A stretch of DNA of 64,000 nt. Source: QIAW01 sp035487295 (GTDB lineage: Bacteria > Acidobacteriota > Terriglobia > Terriglobales > Acidobacteriaceae). Shown here in pieces: positions 17,415 to 26,897 of this stretch. Below the pieces are notes generated by a model. The model was given only the letters and a program-made list of their open reading frames with translations, was not told where the DNA came from and made no database searches. Each line of letters begins with the position of its first letter. Position 1 is the stretch's first letter. The position numbers and the translations under genes are program-made. The stretch is from NCBI GenBank assembly GCA_035487295.1, contig DATHMH010000013.1, forward strand, positions 183,282-247,281. Direction: 5' to 3'.

Positions 17415-19391
17415 TTATGGATTGGCTGCTTTACGCAGCACTGCGCTCTGGCGCTCGTCGGAGTTGATTTGGCGCAGGAAGTCGCGAAATGCATCCAGTT
17501 TTTCGGCAGGCACGGTTACCTCTTTGATCTCGTAAGTGCGTTTGTAGTGCAGCGTGTTACCGGTTACCTCGACCTGGCTGGAATAGTACCCGTAATCGCA
17601 TTTGGCCTCGACCGGCGCTGGCAGCTCGTCCACGACGTAGCCCGGGGGGAGCGTGATCTCGAAGTCGTCGCTCTGCAACGAAGGTTCGTGCAACTCCACC
17701 GGATAGAGGCGCTTCTTGTCTTTGTCGACGGGTATTACCAATCCTTTTTGGCCAAGCACGCGCGGGCGCACAATGAGCAAATCGCCAGCCGAGCGGGCGT
17801 AGTTTGCCGCGGCAAAGTTGTATTTCAGTGTCAGGGCCAGGTCGTAGTGGTCGAGGTTCCCCACCGAGGCAGCTTTGATCGAGAAACTATTCACCGAGTT
17901 TCCCAAAAAACTCTCCAGCACCTTGGCGCGATCGGATGGCTGCACTGCCAGAAGCTCGCCACGGCTGAAAGCAGCTTCCTCTCCCCAGCGGACCTCTTCC
18001 ACATCACCGGAAAGCATTCCTGTGGGACTCAGAGAAAATTTTGCCGAACGCGACAGACGGTTTGCCGAAGGAGTCAGCACAGGCAGTTGAACCAGTTCGC
18101 CTCCGTCCGGCGCCATGACGAGTCCGTAACCGGACTGCAAATAGTACGGCAGGTAACCGAGGGGCACGTATGGATTGGTGGGGTCGAAGAACAGAATACG
18201 GCCTAGTTTGGGGTGCTCCACCACTGCGTACAAATCCTTATTCGGAATATTCTCCGGTAGACGAATAGCCAAAATCACATGGTTGCCGATAATCGAGGGG
18301 GATCCTGGAATAACAACGCCTCGATGATCGTCTACCATAACGTAGTAAGAGTCGACGCCAATTTCGTGCAGCATGGTACTCAGCAACGTTACTTTGTCTT
18401 TGCAATCACCATAGTGGTTGCGGAAGACAGCCTCGGCAGGATGGGGTTGATAACCACCAATGCCAACTTCAATGGCCACATAGCGAATATCATGCTGAAG
18501 AAATGACGCCAGCGCCTGCATTTTGTCCAGCAGCGCCGGAGAGTTCGCCGTCAGCTCGGCCACTTTCTTTTGAATCTCCGGCGTAGTCTGGCGGCTATTA
18601 GCGGTGAGTTGCAAGTACCATAGGCCAATATCGCGCCATGAGCCGCTGCTCTTGGCACGAAGTGCAGAATCTTTTGGGAAGAATTTGAGTGTCATGCGGC
18701 CGGCAACAGCACCGATGGAAGGCATGCCTTCTTCATGCTCGACCGCCGGAACGTTTTCCATCTCCCACACAAATTGGTTTTGCCCGCTCTCCTGAGGCTT
18801 GGTCTCGGCATAATTGGCCCAATAGGTAGCCATCTCCCATCCCGCAGGCAGATTCAGCGTGACCCGGCTTCGGCGCACTGGAATTCTGTCCTGGATGAAC
18901 CACTCGTCCTCAAAAACGTACGGGCGCTTCTTCTGTACGTACTCGTAACCGACAACGCTTCCGGGCTCGACCGCCGGAAATTGCAAGAGTTTGTGACGTT
19001 TATCACTGTAGAGTTCTTCACTCCATCCAGTTTCGATGGCGTCCTTTTCATTCACCTGATACTCGGGGCCGGCTGGCGGAATGGCCCAGGCCTTCAAGTA
19101 GGAGAGCTTGGTCTCTGCATCAAAATCCACTGGCACTCCGCCATATTCGTCGCGCGCTTCGGGACGCAGGATTTTGTAAGCCCGGCGATAAAGCGTTTCG
19201 ATTTCACCGTTGTCCTTCACTGTCGTCACACACTCGTCAAGCAACACGACAGCAACCGTCTCAGGCGGATAGGTGGGAAGCGTTTGACGGGCAGCATCAT
19301 GCATCCAATCGGGGGCTTTGTCTGCCGCCAGCGCCTGCGGAGCGATGCAACATAACACCACGGCCAACAACCCCGCGCTCACAACCTTCAC
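17415..19391 (-). CDS. Secreted DUF3857 / transglutaminase-like protein (catalytic Cys present)
   Basis: I place the start at GTG 19391, giving a clean signal peptide (VKVVSAGLLAVVLCC..ALA) and 22 bases after the stop of the upstream gene. An upstream ATG at 19469 or 19511 would overlap that gene. The mature protein has a DUF3857 beta domain (about residues 40-250) and a transglutaminase-like core with HYGDCKDKVTLLSTML, in which the Cys of GDCKDK is the nucleophile. The partner His lies in GNHVILAI and the Asp in FDPTNPYVPLG. A C-terminal beta domain (DUF2569-like position) completes it. It is probably a periplasmic amidase, peptidase or crosslinking enzyme, and is paired with the next gene. 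Confidence 0.86.
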   Translation of the reverse strand: MKVVSAGLLAVVLCCIAPQALAADKAPDWMHDAARQTLPTYPPETVAVVLLDECVTTVKDNGEIETLYRRAYKILRPEARDEYGGVPVDFDAETKLSYLKAWAIPPAGPEYQVNEKDAIETGWSEELYSDKRHKLLQFPAVEPGSVVGYEYVQKKRPYVFEDEWFIQDRIPVRRSRVTLNLPAGWEMATYWANYAETKPQESGQNQFVWEMENVPAVEHEEGMPSIGAVAGRMTLKFFPKDSALRAKSSGSWRDIGLWYLQLTANSRQTTPEIQKKVAELTANSPALLDKMQALASFLQHDIRYVAIEVGIGGYQPHPAEAVFRNHYGDCKDKVTLLSTMLHEIGVDSYYVMVDDHRGVVIPGSPSIIGNHVILAIRLPENIPNKDLYAVVEHPKLGRILFFDPTNPYVPLGYLPYYLQSGYGLVMAPDGGELVQLPVLTPSANRLSRSAKFSLSPTGMLSGDVEEVRWGEEAAFSRGELLAVQPSDRAKVLESFLGNSVNSFSIKAASVGNLDHYDLALTLKYNFAAANYARSAGDLLIVRPRVLGQKGLVIPVDKDKKRLYPVELHEPSLQSDDFEITLPPGYVVDELPAPVEAKCDYGYYSSQVEVTGNTLHYKRTYEIKEVTVPAEKLDAFRDFLRQINSDERQSAVLRKAANP

Positions 19392-19413
19392 CGGCAAAAA
19401 TGCGCGTAGAAGG

Positions 19414-21396
19414 CTACTTCTTTTCTGCGCTCTGGCTCTGGGCCGAGGTAAGCACGAGCTGCGACTCATCGTCGCCTTTGACCTGATTGAAGAAATCTCG
19501 TATGGCCGCATAAAGTTTCACCTCAAACAGACATTGCTTTACATTCAGGCGACGATCAATATGTACGATACTCCCTTGTGGAGTGGCGGTCAGGCTGTAG
19601 TCCATGACCGCTTCCGGGGTTTTGATCGCCGGGGGCGCCGTCTCGATGCGATACCCATCGGGAATATGCAGGATGATCTCATCGTGATCAACATAGGGGT
19701 AGTGGAAATATACGAGGTTGACGCGCTTGGCGGGCTCGAAAGCTTCGGCCTCAGCCGAGCGGAAAATCGTGGCTGGCGCCAGGATGCGCCTGCCCGTAGT
19801 TGCGCCGAAGCCAGCCATGTGAATCTTCCCTTCGATATGCAGCGGGGCGTTGTTGTCTTCCCAACCGGTCATCTGGGTAATTTCAAAGGAAGATTCGGCG
19901 GACAGCCATTGGTGGATTAAATCCGTCATGTATTTTTTCCTGCCGGCATCGTCCTCTTCGCGCTCATCCTCGCGGCGGATAGCGGCAAGCTGGCCAAGAA
20001 AATCGACGGTGACTTTACCCGAAAGATTTCCGTCTCCATCGAGACTGACTTCGGCCTGGCGCTCGAGTCGGGCGTCGTTGAGCGCAGGTTCGGTGGTGGT
20101 GATGAAGTCGCCGCCCTGCTTGTTCAGCCGCAATCCTTTGACGCCGGTCTCATACCACGGCAGCAAGCCGTAGGGATAAAATCCGGAGGCCGGGTCCAGA
20201 TAGACATCGGCATTGTCCAGCTTCACCCAGACAATGTCGTCATCAATCTCTGAACTATCTTCCATCTGTTCATGAAAGAAGTTGTTGTTGCGCGGAGCGA
20301 CGTACACCGAAGTGGCATCAAAGCCGGCAGTGCGCGCCAGGGCAATGAATAAAAAGTTGATCTGACGCTCCGTCCCATATCCCCGTTTCAGAAGATCTTC
20401 CACATTATCGTTCTTCTTCAGGTTCTCCTGCTTTTGTTCCTTCTTCGTCTTTTCGATTTCGTAGTAGGTGTCGCGAATTTTCTGGACACGAGCATAAATC
20501 TTGCGCAGTTTCGCCTCCGGCGGGTCACTGGGAGCGATGATCTGGCCGAGCTCGGCTTCCAGCGCGCCACGGCGGTTAATAAAGTGCTCCATGTCATCGT
20601 TCCACTTCTTGCCCGTGCGTTTCCAATAGTGGTCCGGCTTCTCATCGGCAGGCTCATCCGGAGAACGATAAAAAAATTCCACGCGGGATTGGAGGATTGG
20701 CTTCGGCAGCATGTATTTCTCTTCATCGATGCCGGGCAGATCGTGCACCTCCATGATGTAGCTGCCATCCGGCTGTTTCTTAGGCTCCATCGCTGTGGGA
20801 ACGAGATATCGCCGCCAGTACATCTGGTAGTCGGTCTCTTCCTTATAAGGATGGAACGAGAAGCGGCCGAAACGAGTGTACAGGTCCCGGTTCAGGATCC
20901 AAACCGGCTCGACGAAATAATCGCGGTCATGTTGCTCGCGATATTTATATTCCACGATACAGCCGGGCTGCACATCGGGCAGGCTGAAGGTCTTTTCCAG
21001 TTCCTTCACCCCGCCTATTTTGAACACCTCTTTCTCGAAGACCTTGCCGTCAAAATTAACGATGGTGCCGTCAGGGCGAATGGTTCGGGCGCGAACGTCG
21101 TGGATGTCAAATCCCCCCTCCCTTTTGACGAAGGGAATCTCGACATCCCCGAATTTCTTTCCTTCCTCGGTGAAGATCTTGATGCGGACGTATTCGGAAA
21201 CGCTCGCCTCGGTGGTGTCAACGCTGCTTTCGCGGTAGAGGATCATGGCGTGTGACCCCGGGTGGGCTGGATTATCCTTGAGCGCCAAATCTTCTTTTGA
21301 AATCGGCTGCCAGTCTTCCGCCCACGCCGCAGGCGCCAAGCCCGCCAGTACGATTCCAAGAATTACCACGGCAACACCACTCGATGCACGCCTCAC
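19414..21396 (-). CDS. Secreted DUF3857 / transglutaminase-like protein lacking the catalytic Cys
   Basis: The start is GTG 21396. It is preceded by the strong Shine-Dalgarno GGGGGGAG six bases away and gives a signal peptide (VRRASSGVAVVILG..WAED). The longer ATG at 21570 would add 58 residues without sense. The protein is about 660 residues: a DUF3857 domain (about 30-250) and then a transglutaminase-like fold. At the position of GDCKDK in the neighbouring gene the sequence is GYGTERQINFLFIALARTAG, so the nucleophilic Cys is absent. A Lys/Glu-rich insertion (EKTKKEQKQENLKKND) precedes it. It is probably a non-catalytic binding partner of the downstream protein. The gene pair forms one transcript. 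Confidence 0.87.
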   Translation of the reverse strand: MRRASSGVAVVILGIVLAGLAPAAWAEDWQPISKEDLALKDNPAHPGSHAMILYRESSVDTTEASVSEYVRIKIFTEEGKKFGDVEIPFVKREGGFDIHDVRARTIRPDGTIVNFDGKVFEKEVFKIGGVKELEKTFSLPDVQPGCIVEYKYREQHDRDYFVEPVWILNRDLYTRFGRFSFHPYKEETDYQMYWRRYLVPTAMEPKKQPDGSYIMEVHDLPGIDEEKYMLPKPILQSRVEFFYRSPDEPADEKPDHYWKRTGKKWNDDMEHFINRRGALEAELGQIIAPSDPPEAKLRKIYARVQKIRDTYYEIEKTKKEQKQENLKKNDNVEDLLKRGYGTERQINFLFIALARTAGFDATSVYVAPRNNNFFHEQMEDSSEIDDDIVWVKLDNADVYLDPASGFYPYGLLPWYETGVKGLRLNKQGGDFITTTEPALNDARLERQAEVSLDGDGNLSGKVTVDFLGQLAAIRREDEREEDDAGRKKYMTDLIHQWLSAESSFEITQMTGWEDNNAPLHIEGKIHMAGFGATTGRRILAPATIFRSAEAEAFEPAKRVNLVYFHYPYVDHDEIILHIPDGYRIETAPPAIKTPEAVMDYSLTATPQGSIVHIDRRLNVKQCLFEVKLYAAIRDFFNQVKGDDESQLVLTSAQSQSAEKK

Positions 21397-22361
21397 GATA
21401 AGCTCCCCCCTTTTGAAATCAGTCTTGCAGTCTGCTACGGCAAAATCTTCATCCGCATATATATACCTATATATGTCAATTTCGTAAAAAACTTTCGCCG
21501 CTTCAATCAATAAAATGAAATGCCGGTCCCACAGCCGCAAAATGCCTGCCGGCGTTGGTTTTATTGGCATCTATCCAGTGTCAGAATGCGGGACGGCCCT
21601 AAACTTGTAAGCGAAAACCAAAGATTACTCGCGCCGGAAACGACCGTCAATGATTTCTTGAGACTGCCACAAAGAAGCATGTGATTGAACGAAGGGAGCC
21701 TGTATCTGTTCCCTCTCCTGGTCCAGAACAATTCCGCTGGATTTGACCTGCGCCAGATCTTCTGTGAGCGAATTGCTTAATGAAGCGTCGGGTGGATGGA
21801 TCGAAAACATAATAGTCGCGGCGCGCCCACTTCGCGCCCGCATCCCTGAACACGGTGTGCAAATGGATACAAAATGCGGTGGTGGGTCAGTTTGGAACAA
21901 GCATGCTCGTTCTTTCTTCATGAACGCAAGCTTTGAAACGTGTGGGCAAGATGCCCCACAGGACAGCCGGCGGGAAATCGGGGCTACTTCAAATTGACCC
22001 GTTACCCAAAATGCCGGTTGGGTCGCCATCAATGCTTTCGCAGGGCTTGCGCGAGACGCCCGCTACCAGCGTCAAATCTTCGGGGTTACTTACAGTCACC
22101 CGCACCCCGAAGCCGCGATGAGCGAGGGCTCAAATGCGAGCTGCTGCATATTGCTGCCCGCTCTCAATTGCTGCCAACGTAAAGAATTGTTAAGTAAACT
22201 GGTTGGGACGCAACTATAAAGTTAGAGTTACGTCTTAACTCTGTAGGAAGCCAGAGGCGTTTCCTGGCGGAATTTGAACGCAGCGAGAAATCCCGTTGAT
22301 GAGTTTGGGGCATCTCCCAATCTGCGCGCCGACCTAAATTGAATTCTAAGGAGCTTTTCTC
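21397..22361. other. Gap of 965 bases holding a decayed gene fragment
   Basis: The part next to the DUF3857 gene (21400-21500) is AT-rich (ATATATATACCTATATATG at 21456-21474) and probably holds its promoter. The middle contains a degraded minus-strand coding remnant, listed separately. From about 21930 to 22190 I see GC-rich sequence without a convincing gene. The last 150 bases precede the LTxxQ gene and contain TATAAAG near 22217, a possible -10 box. No RNA gene was recognised. Confidence 0.4.
21655..21865 (-). pseudogene. Frameshifted remnant of a small secreted protein gene
   Basis: One minus-strand frame reads GAKWARRDYYVFDPSTRRFIK and the neighbouring frame continues NSLTEDLAQVKSSGIVLDQE. 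Joined across a frameshift near 21780 they give a phrase of the form YYVFDP.T.RFIK..LT.DL...........D, which resembles C-terminal repeats of small secreted proteins in which an aromatic FDP.TG.F phrase is followed by an LS.L segment. Neither frame alone has a start with a ribosome binding site. I infer a decayed gene, though chance resemblance is possible. Confidence 0.35.
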
Positions 22362-22847
22362 ATGTTGAAGCGTTATGCAATTACGTTAGTTTTGGCGTTG
22401 TTCGCCATGGGCGCCTATTCGTTTGCCCAGCAGGACCAGAGCCAACCCGCCCAGAATCCCAATTCCCCGGGCCAGCACGAGCACAATGGGGGCAGGGGTG
22501 GATGGGGCCCGCGTGATCCTCAGCAGATGGTGCAACACATGACCCAGGAGTTGAACCTGACCTCCGATCAGCAATCCAAAGTTCTGGCCATCCTGCAAGA
22601 CCAGCAGAAGCAAATGCAGGCCTTGCACGATGACACCACTACTCCGCAGGAAGACAAGCGGGCAAAGGCCATGGACCTTCATAAGAACACCATGAGCCAG
22701 GTCCGCGCCGTTCTCACCGACGAGCAGCAGAAGAAGTTCGATGAGATGCAGCAGAAGCGGGAACAGGAGATGGGCCAGCACCGGAAGAACTCTGAGGGCA
22801 ACGAGCAGCCCAAGAGCGACGACCAGCCTAAGCCCGATCAAAAGTAA
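22362..22847 (+). CDS. Periplasmic LTxxQ-motif protein (Spy/CpxP-like)
   Basis: This 161-residue protein has a signal peptide (residues 1-22, ending YSFA/QQ). A Gln/Pro/His-rich linker follows, then a helical region with the Spy/CpxP hallmark motifs LTSDQQSK (about residue 64) and LTDEQQKKFDEM (about residue 115). The C terminus is Lys/Asp/Gln-rich and probably disordered. Spy-like proteins act as ATP-independent periplasmic chaperones or as sensors of metal and envelope stress. The start has a GGAG ribosome binding site. It is monocistronic, closed by the hairpin at 22869. Confidence 0.82.
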   Translation: MLKRYAITLVLALFAMGAYSFAQQDQSQPAQNPNSPGQHEHNGGRGGWGPRDPQQMVQHMTQELNLTSDQQSKVLAILQDQQKQMQALHDDTTTPQEDKRAKAMDLHKNTMSQVRAVLTDEQQKKFDEMQQKREQEMGQHRKNSEGNEQPKSDDQPKPDQK

Positions 22848-22868
22848 TTTCCAAAGTCATCAGCTCTT

Positions 22869-22898
22869 GCTGGCCGGCGAAGATTTTTGCCGGCCAGC
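22869..22898 (+). terminator. Strong stem-loop after the LTxxQ gene
   Basis: A perfect 10-base stem, GCTGGCCGGC pairing with GCCGGCCAGC, encloses a 10-base loop containing TTTTT. It lies 21 bases after the stop codon. There is no clear T tract after the stem, so it may end transcription inefficiently or protect the 3' end. Confidence 0.6.
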
Positions 22899-23425
22899 TA
22901 TTGCTGAGGCCCAGCCAATCATCCTTCTTGCCTTCTCACTTTTCCTTCCAAGGACGCCGCAAAGCCCTTCCCAGGACATGTACTCCAGATTCGGCAAACA
23001 TTGGTCTTTAGACAGATAAAAAAGCAGACACTCTGGCTAGAACTGAAGTACAATTCTCCGACTTTGCAGGTGGCAGTTAAACGATTCAATCAGCCAACTG
23101 CAAGCTTCCGCACACTGAGAGCACCGGCTTTGCCCGTAACAGATTGATTGAGTTGCAAAGTTTAGGAAGCGCCGGCACTTTAAAAACTATTGACTTCGCA
23201 GATATCGTGTTGAATTTCATTTTGAACACGCACGCAGGAACGTGCAGTAACGTCTTTGCCCGATGGGGCAATGCACAAGGTTCGGCTGTTTATCTCCCGC
23301 TTTTGCGGACCAAAGTTCTGTGGATCGTTTAGACCGTCGCTCAGCTTCTTTTGGAGCTGAAATTGCACGCTCAACTCCTCCCCCCGAGGAATCACCCGCT
23401 GTACGTGTAACAGGAGAGCTTATTT
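22899..23425. other. Non-coding gap of about 530 bases
   Basis: No ORF with a ribosome binding site and no recognisable RNA family is seen here. The TTGACT at about 23189 lacks a good -10 partner. The final bases carry ACAGGAGAGC, the ribosome binding site of the 899-residue secreted protein. Confidence 0.4.
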
Positions 23426-26125
23426 ATGAACGCGAGAATAGCGAGTTTTTCCAGAATTGTTTTATTCGTGTTGCTTTGTATAGGTCTATCCATCCCCCTG
23501 GCATGGGGCCAGGACTCCGAATCCAACTCGGTTCCGGCAAACCAGCTACCCCTGCTTCCCAGTGGCTTTCCCACGGTGCGCATGGATGTGCACCACGACG
23601 TTTCCCCGGCTCTGCGCGACCTGGCGGCGATTGCGCCCGAAGCTCCGGCACTGTTCCATGAAGCTGAGCCCTTGCGGCGCATACCGTTGCCCCCGGGCAT
23701 GGAATCACAAATATTGGCAGAGGACCCGGTACTGCAAACCGCGTTTGTCCCGGCCGCTGCGACTACCGGTCTCAGCTTTGAAGGGCTCGGACAAGGCCAA
23801 CTCGGCTTTACCGTGCAAGCCGCCCCGCCCGATACAGAAGGATACGTCGGGGCCACGCAGTATGTGCAATGGATCAATAGCTCTTTCGCCATTTTCAACA
23901 AAGCCACCGGTGCGCTCATTGCCGGCCCCACCCATGGCAACGCTTTATGGTCCGGATTCGGCGGCGGCTGCCAGACCAACAATGACGGCGATCCCATCGT
24001 TCTTTATGACAAGCTCGCCAACCGCTGGGTCTTCTCGCAGTTCTCGGTCAGCACGACTCCCTTCCTGCAATGCGTTGCTGTTTCGACAACCTCCGATGCC
24101 ACCGGCACCTACAACCGCTACTCCTTCCAGTACCCGAACTTCGACGATTATCCCAAAATGGGAGTCTGGCCCGACGCATACTACGAAACCTTCAATATGT
24201 TCGGCACCAGCAGTTTTGTAGGCGCCGACGCCTGCGCCTACGACCGCAACGCCATGCTGAACGGGCAAGCGGCGAAGCAAGTCTGCTTCCAGCAAGGCTC
24301 TTCGGTGGGAGGTCTTCTGCCTTCCGACGTCGACGGCACTACCCCGCCGCCCGCTGGTTCGCCAAATTTCATGATCTTCTTCGGCAGCAACGAACTGAAT
24401 ATGTTCAAATTCCACGTGGATTTTGCCACTCCGAACAATTCCACCTTTACCGGACCCACAAGGATTCCGGTTGCTGCCTTTAGTCCACTGTGCAGCGGAG
24501 GCACATGCGTTCCCCAGCCGGGCACAACCAATCAGCTTGATTCCCTCGCTGACCGTCTTATGTACCGGCTTGCTTACCGCAATTTCGGAAGCCACGAATC
24601 ATTGGTCGTGAACCACTCGGTGGTCGCGGGCTCCAGCGGCGGCGTGCGCTGGTATGAGATCCAGAACCCGAATGGCACGCCCACCGTGGTGCAGCAGGGT
24701 ACGTTTGCTCCGGACTCAAATTTCCGCTGGATGGGCAGCGTCGCCATGGACAAGGCCGGCGACATGGCCGCGGGCTACAGCATCTCCAGCAGCTCGCTGA
24801 ATCCTTCTATCGCTATCACCGGCCGCACGCCCTCTGATCCACTGGGAACGTTGGAAGCCGAGACTCGCGTCGTCACCGGAACCGGCTCCCAGACTGGCAC
24901 GCTCCACCGTTGGGGCGACTACAGCGCCATGACAGTTGACCCGGTGGACGATTGCACTTTCTGGTATACGGATGAGTACATCAAGGCGAACGGCACCTTC
25001 AACTGGAATACCCGTATTGTCAACTTCAAGTTTCCTAATTGCGGAACTACCAACCAGCCCGACTTCACGCTTTCCGAATCAGGGAGTCCGCAGACAGTTA
25101 CGGCCGGCGGCAGCACTGCCTTCATGGCTACAGTGGCTCCACTCAACGGGTTTACCGGCAATGTCACCCTTTCTTTGAGCGGTCTGCCCTCCGGAGCTTC
25201 CGGCAGCTTCAGTCCGAACCCGATTACCGGCGGCTCGGGATCGTCAACGTTGACAGTTTCCACCAGCGCCACCACTCCTGCTGGAACCTACACGCTCACG
25301 ATTACGGGCACGAGCGGCAGCACCTCGCACGCCACAACGGTCACGCTGACTGTAAATGCGCAGGGGGGAGCCGACTTTTCGGTCTCCGCAGCGCCTGCGT
25401 CCCGGACGATAACCCAGGGCAGCAGCACTACTTACAGCGTTACCGTCGGAGCCATCAACGGCTTCTCCGGAACTGTGGCGCTCTCGGTCCAGGGCTTGCC
25501 GGCAAACGCCGGCTCAAGCTTCAATCCGGCCAGCATCACCGCTTCCGGCACTTCCACGCTGACCATCTCGACTGCCACTTCGACTCCGATCGGCACCTCT
25601 CAATTAACGATTGTGGGCGCAAGCGGCGGTGTCTCGCACTCTGCTTCCGTAACTCTGGTCATAACTCCCCCCTGTGTTACCGCGGCGGCGGGCAGCGGCT
25701 TCCACGATACTCCTCTGCTTTCCACGCAGACGGGAACTTTCACCGCTGCGTTTGACGCAACCCCGTCAGCTTCCCCCATTAACAGCTTCGTTGGGCTCTC
25801 GCATGGGGCCGCAACCACATTCGACGGGTTTGCTACGCAGGCGCGCTTCAATCCTACGGGAAACATTGACGCGCGCAATGGCGGGGGCTTCCAGGCTGCT
25901 TCTACCATTCACTACACCGGAGGATTGACGTACCACTTCCGTTTGGTGATCAATGTCCCGGCGCATACGTATTCCATCTTCGTGACGCCGCCGGGATCAG
26001 CGGAGTTGACCGTTGGCTCCAATTTCGCCTTCCGTTCAACGCAAAGCACAGTGACCAGCCTGACTTTCTGGGGAGCAGAAACCTCCACAGGTTCAGACCG
26101 GGTTTGCAACTTCACACTCCAGTAG
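23426..26125 (+). CDS. Large secreted protein with two Ig-like repeats
   Basis: This 899-residue protein has a signal peptide (residues 1-29, ending AWGQ). Residues about 110-540 form a domain rich in Trp, Tyr, Gly and Asp, with phrases that recur in acidobacterial secreted proteins (VGATQYVQWINSSFAIF, DPIVLYDKLANRWVFSQF, WMGSVAMDKAGDMAAGYS), probably a beta-propeller. Two Ig-like repeats of about 100 residues follow (near 545-645 and 648-748); each has a GFTG/GFSG.V.LS..GLP phrase and ends in TLTITG/QLTIVGASG. The last 150 residues look like a jelly-roll beta domain. No catalytic motif was recognised. Extracellular binding or adhesion is the best guess. Confidence 0.85.
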   Translation: MNARIASFSRIVLFVLLCIGLSIPLAWGQDSESNSVPANQLPLLPSGFPTVRMDVHHDVSPALRDLAAIAPEAPALFHEAEPLRRIPLPPGMESQILAEDPVLQTAFVPAAATTGLSFEGLGQGQLGFTVQAAPPDTEGYVGATQYVQWINSSFAIFNKATGALIAGPTHGNALWSGFGGGCQTNNDGDPIVLYDKLANRWVFSQFSVSTTPFLQCVAVSTTSDATGTYNRYSFQYPNFDDYPKMGVWPDAYYETFNMFGTSSFVGADACAYDRNAMLNGQAAKQVCFQQGSSVGGLLPSDVDGTTPPPAGSPNFMIFFGSNELNMFKFHVDFATPNNSTFTGPTRIPVAAFSPLCSGGTCVPQPGTTNQLDSLADRLMYRLAYRNFGSHESLVVNHSVVAGSSGGVRWYEIQNPNGTPTVVQQGTFAPDSNFRWMGSVAMDKAGDMAAGYSISSSSLNPSIAITGRTPSDPLGTLEAETRVVTGTGSQTGTLHRWGDYSAMTVDPVDDCTFWYTDEYIKANGTFNWNTRIVNFKFPNCGTTNQPDFTLSESGSPQTVTAGGSTAFMATVAPLNGFTGNVTLSLSGLPSGASGSFSPNPITGGSGSSTLTVSTSATTPAGTYTLTITGTSGSTSHATTVTLTVNAQGGADFSVSAAPASRTITQGSSTTYSVTVGAINGFSGTVALSVQGLPANAGSSFNPASITASGTSTLTISTATSTPIGTSQLTIVGASGGVSHSASVTLVITPPCVTAAAGSGFHDTPLLSTQTGTFTAAFDATPSASPINSFVGLSHGAATTFDGFATQARFNPTGNIDARNGGGFQAASTIHYTGGLTYHFRLVINVPAHTYSIFVTPPGSAELTVGSNFAFRSTQSTVTSLTFWGAETSTGSDRVCNFTLQ

Positions 26126-26139
26126 TCTGAAAACAACCG

Positions 26140-26174
26140 GGCAGGAGGCGGGGGTTATCCCCCGCCCTCCTGCC
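26140..26174 (+). terminator. GC-rich stem-loop after the secreted protein gene
   Basis: GGCAGGAGGCGGGGG pairs with CCCCCGCCCTCCTGCC around TTAT, with one bulged base. It begins 14 bases after the stop codon. It is very stable but has no T run, so termination is plausible and not certain. Confidence 0.55.
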
Positions 26175-26289
26175 GCACCAACGGACGTGCGGTTCCGCAT
26201 CTGGCGTGCTTGAAGTTTGCGGGATTTTTCCTTTCCTGGCCTTCGACTACAATAATCTTCTTCTATGCCATCCATCGGAGCCGCACTCA

Positions 26290-26823
26290 TTGCCGAAACA
26301 AAAAATCGTTGAGGATATCCGGCTGAAGCTGGGCGAGCAGATTGAGCGCACCCAACACCTGATCCGGCTGATACCGCCGGATTCGCTCACCTGGAAGCCG
26401 CAATTGCAAACAACCTCGATCGATTTGGCCCATCTGCTCGGCCATCTGCTCGATTGTCTCGCCGGCTTTTGCGCCGTGTTTAACGCCGTATTTCCCGACC
26501 AGCTTGGACATCTTGCACAGCTGCAATCGCTGCCCGTAAACCATGCCTGCGAACCGCAGGAGGCGCTCGACCGCCTCCGCGAATACACAATACATATCGA
26601 ACAGGGCTTTGATCTTTGTACCGACCATGATCTCAAACGGATGATTCCTTCCGTATTTGTCCCGGAAGGAGAATCCCTGCTGACGTTATTGCTGGGAAAC
26701 CTGGAGCACCTGATCAACCATAAATATCAGCTATTTTTCTATCTCAAGCTCCTTGGCCTGCCCGTAACCAGCCAGGACATCTACCACTGGCGAGGAACGC
26801 CCGCCGGAGAAAAGAAAGAGTAG
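26290..26823 (+). CDS. DinB-family protein
   Basis: I choose TTG 26290 (LPKQKIVEDIRLKLGEQIERT), about nine bases after CGGAG. An ATG at 26206 in the same frame would add 28 residues of unlikely sequence. The four-helix DinB fold is suggested by the opening helix, the phrase LTWKPQLQTTSIDLAHLLGHLLDC (with the first His of the usual metal triad) and ENLEHLINHKYQLFFYLKLLGL near the end, where HLINH gives further His. Members are often thiol (bacillithiol/mycothiol) transferases or of unknown function. It stands alone between the secreted protein and the convergent ppx gene. Confidence 0.72.
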   Translation: MPKQKIVEDIRLKLGEQIERTQHLIRLIPPDSLTWKPQLQTTSIDLAHLLGHLLDCLAGFCAVFNAVFPDQLGHLAQLQSLPVNHACEPQEALDRLREYTIHIEQGFDLCTDHDLKRMIPSVFVPEGESLLTLLLGNLEHLINHKYQLFFYLKLLGLPVTSQDIYHWRGTPAGEKKE

Positions 26824-26897
26824 GTTTAAGCTCCCGGTATACCAGGGGTGTGGCCTGATCTGCTGTTGTGTCCTTGGTGGTTATCTTTAGAATTTGC

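Noticed and set aside
21940..22182. 80-codon plus-strand ORF in the gap upstream of the LTxxQ gene
   Set aside because: Composition is Arg/Pro/Cys-rich as expected for random GC-rich sequence and no ribosome binding site is present.
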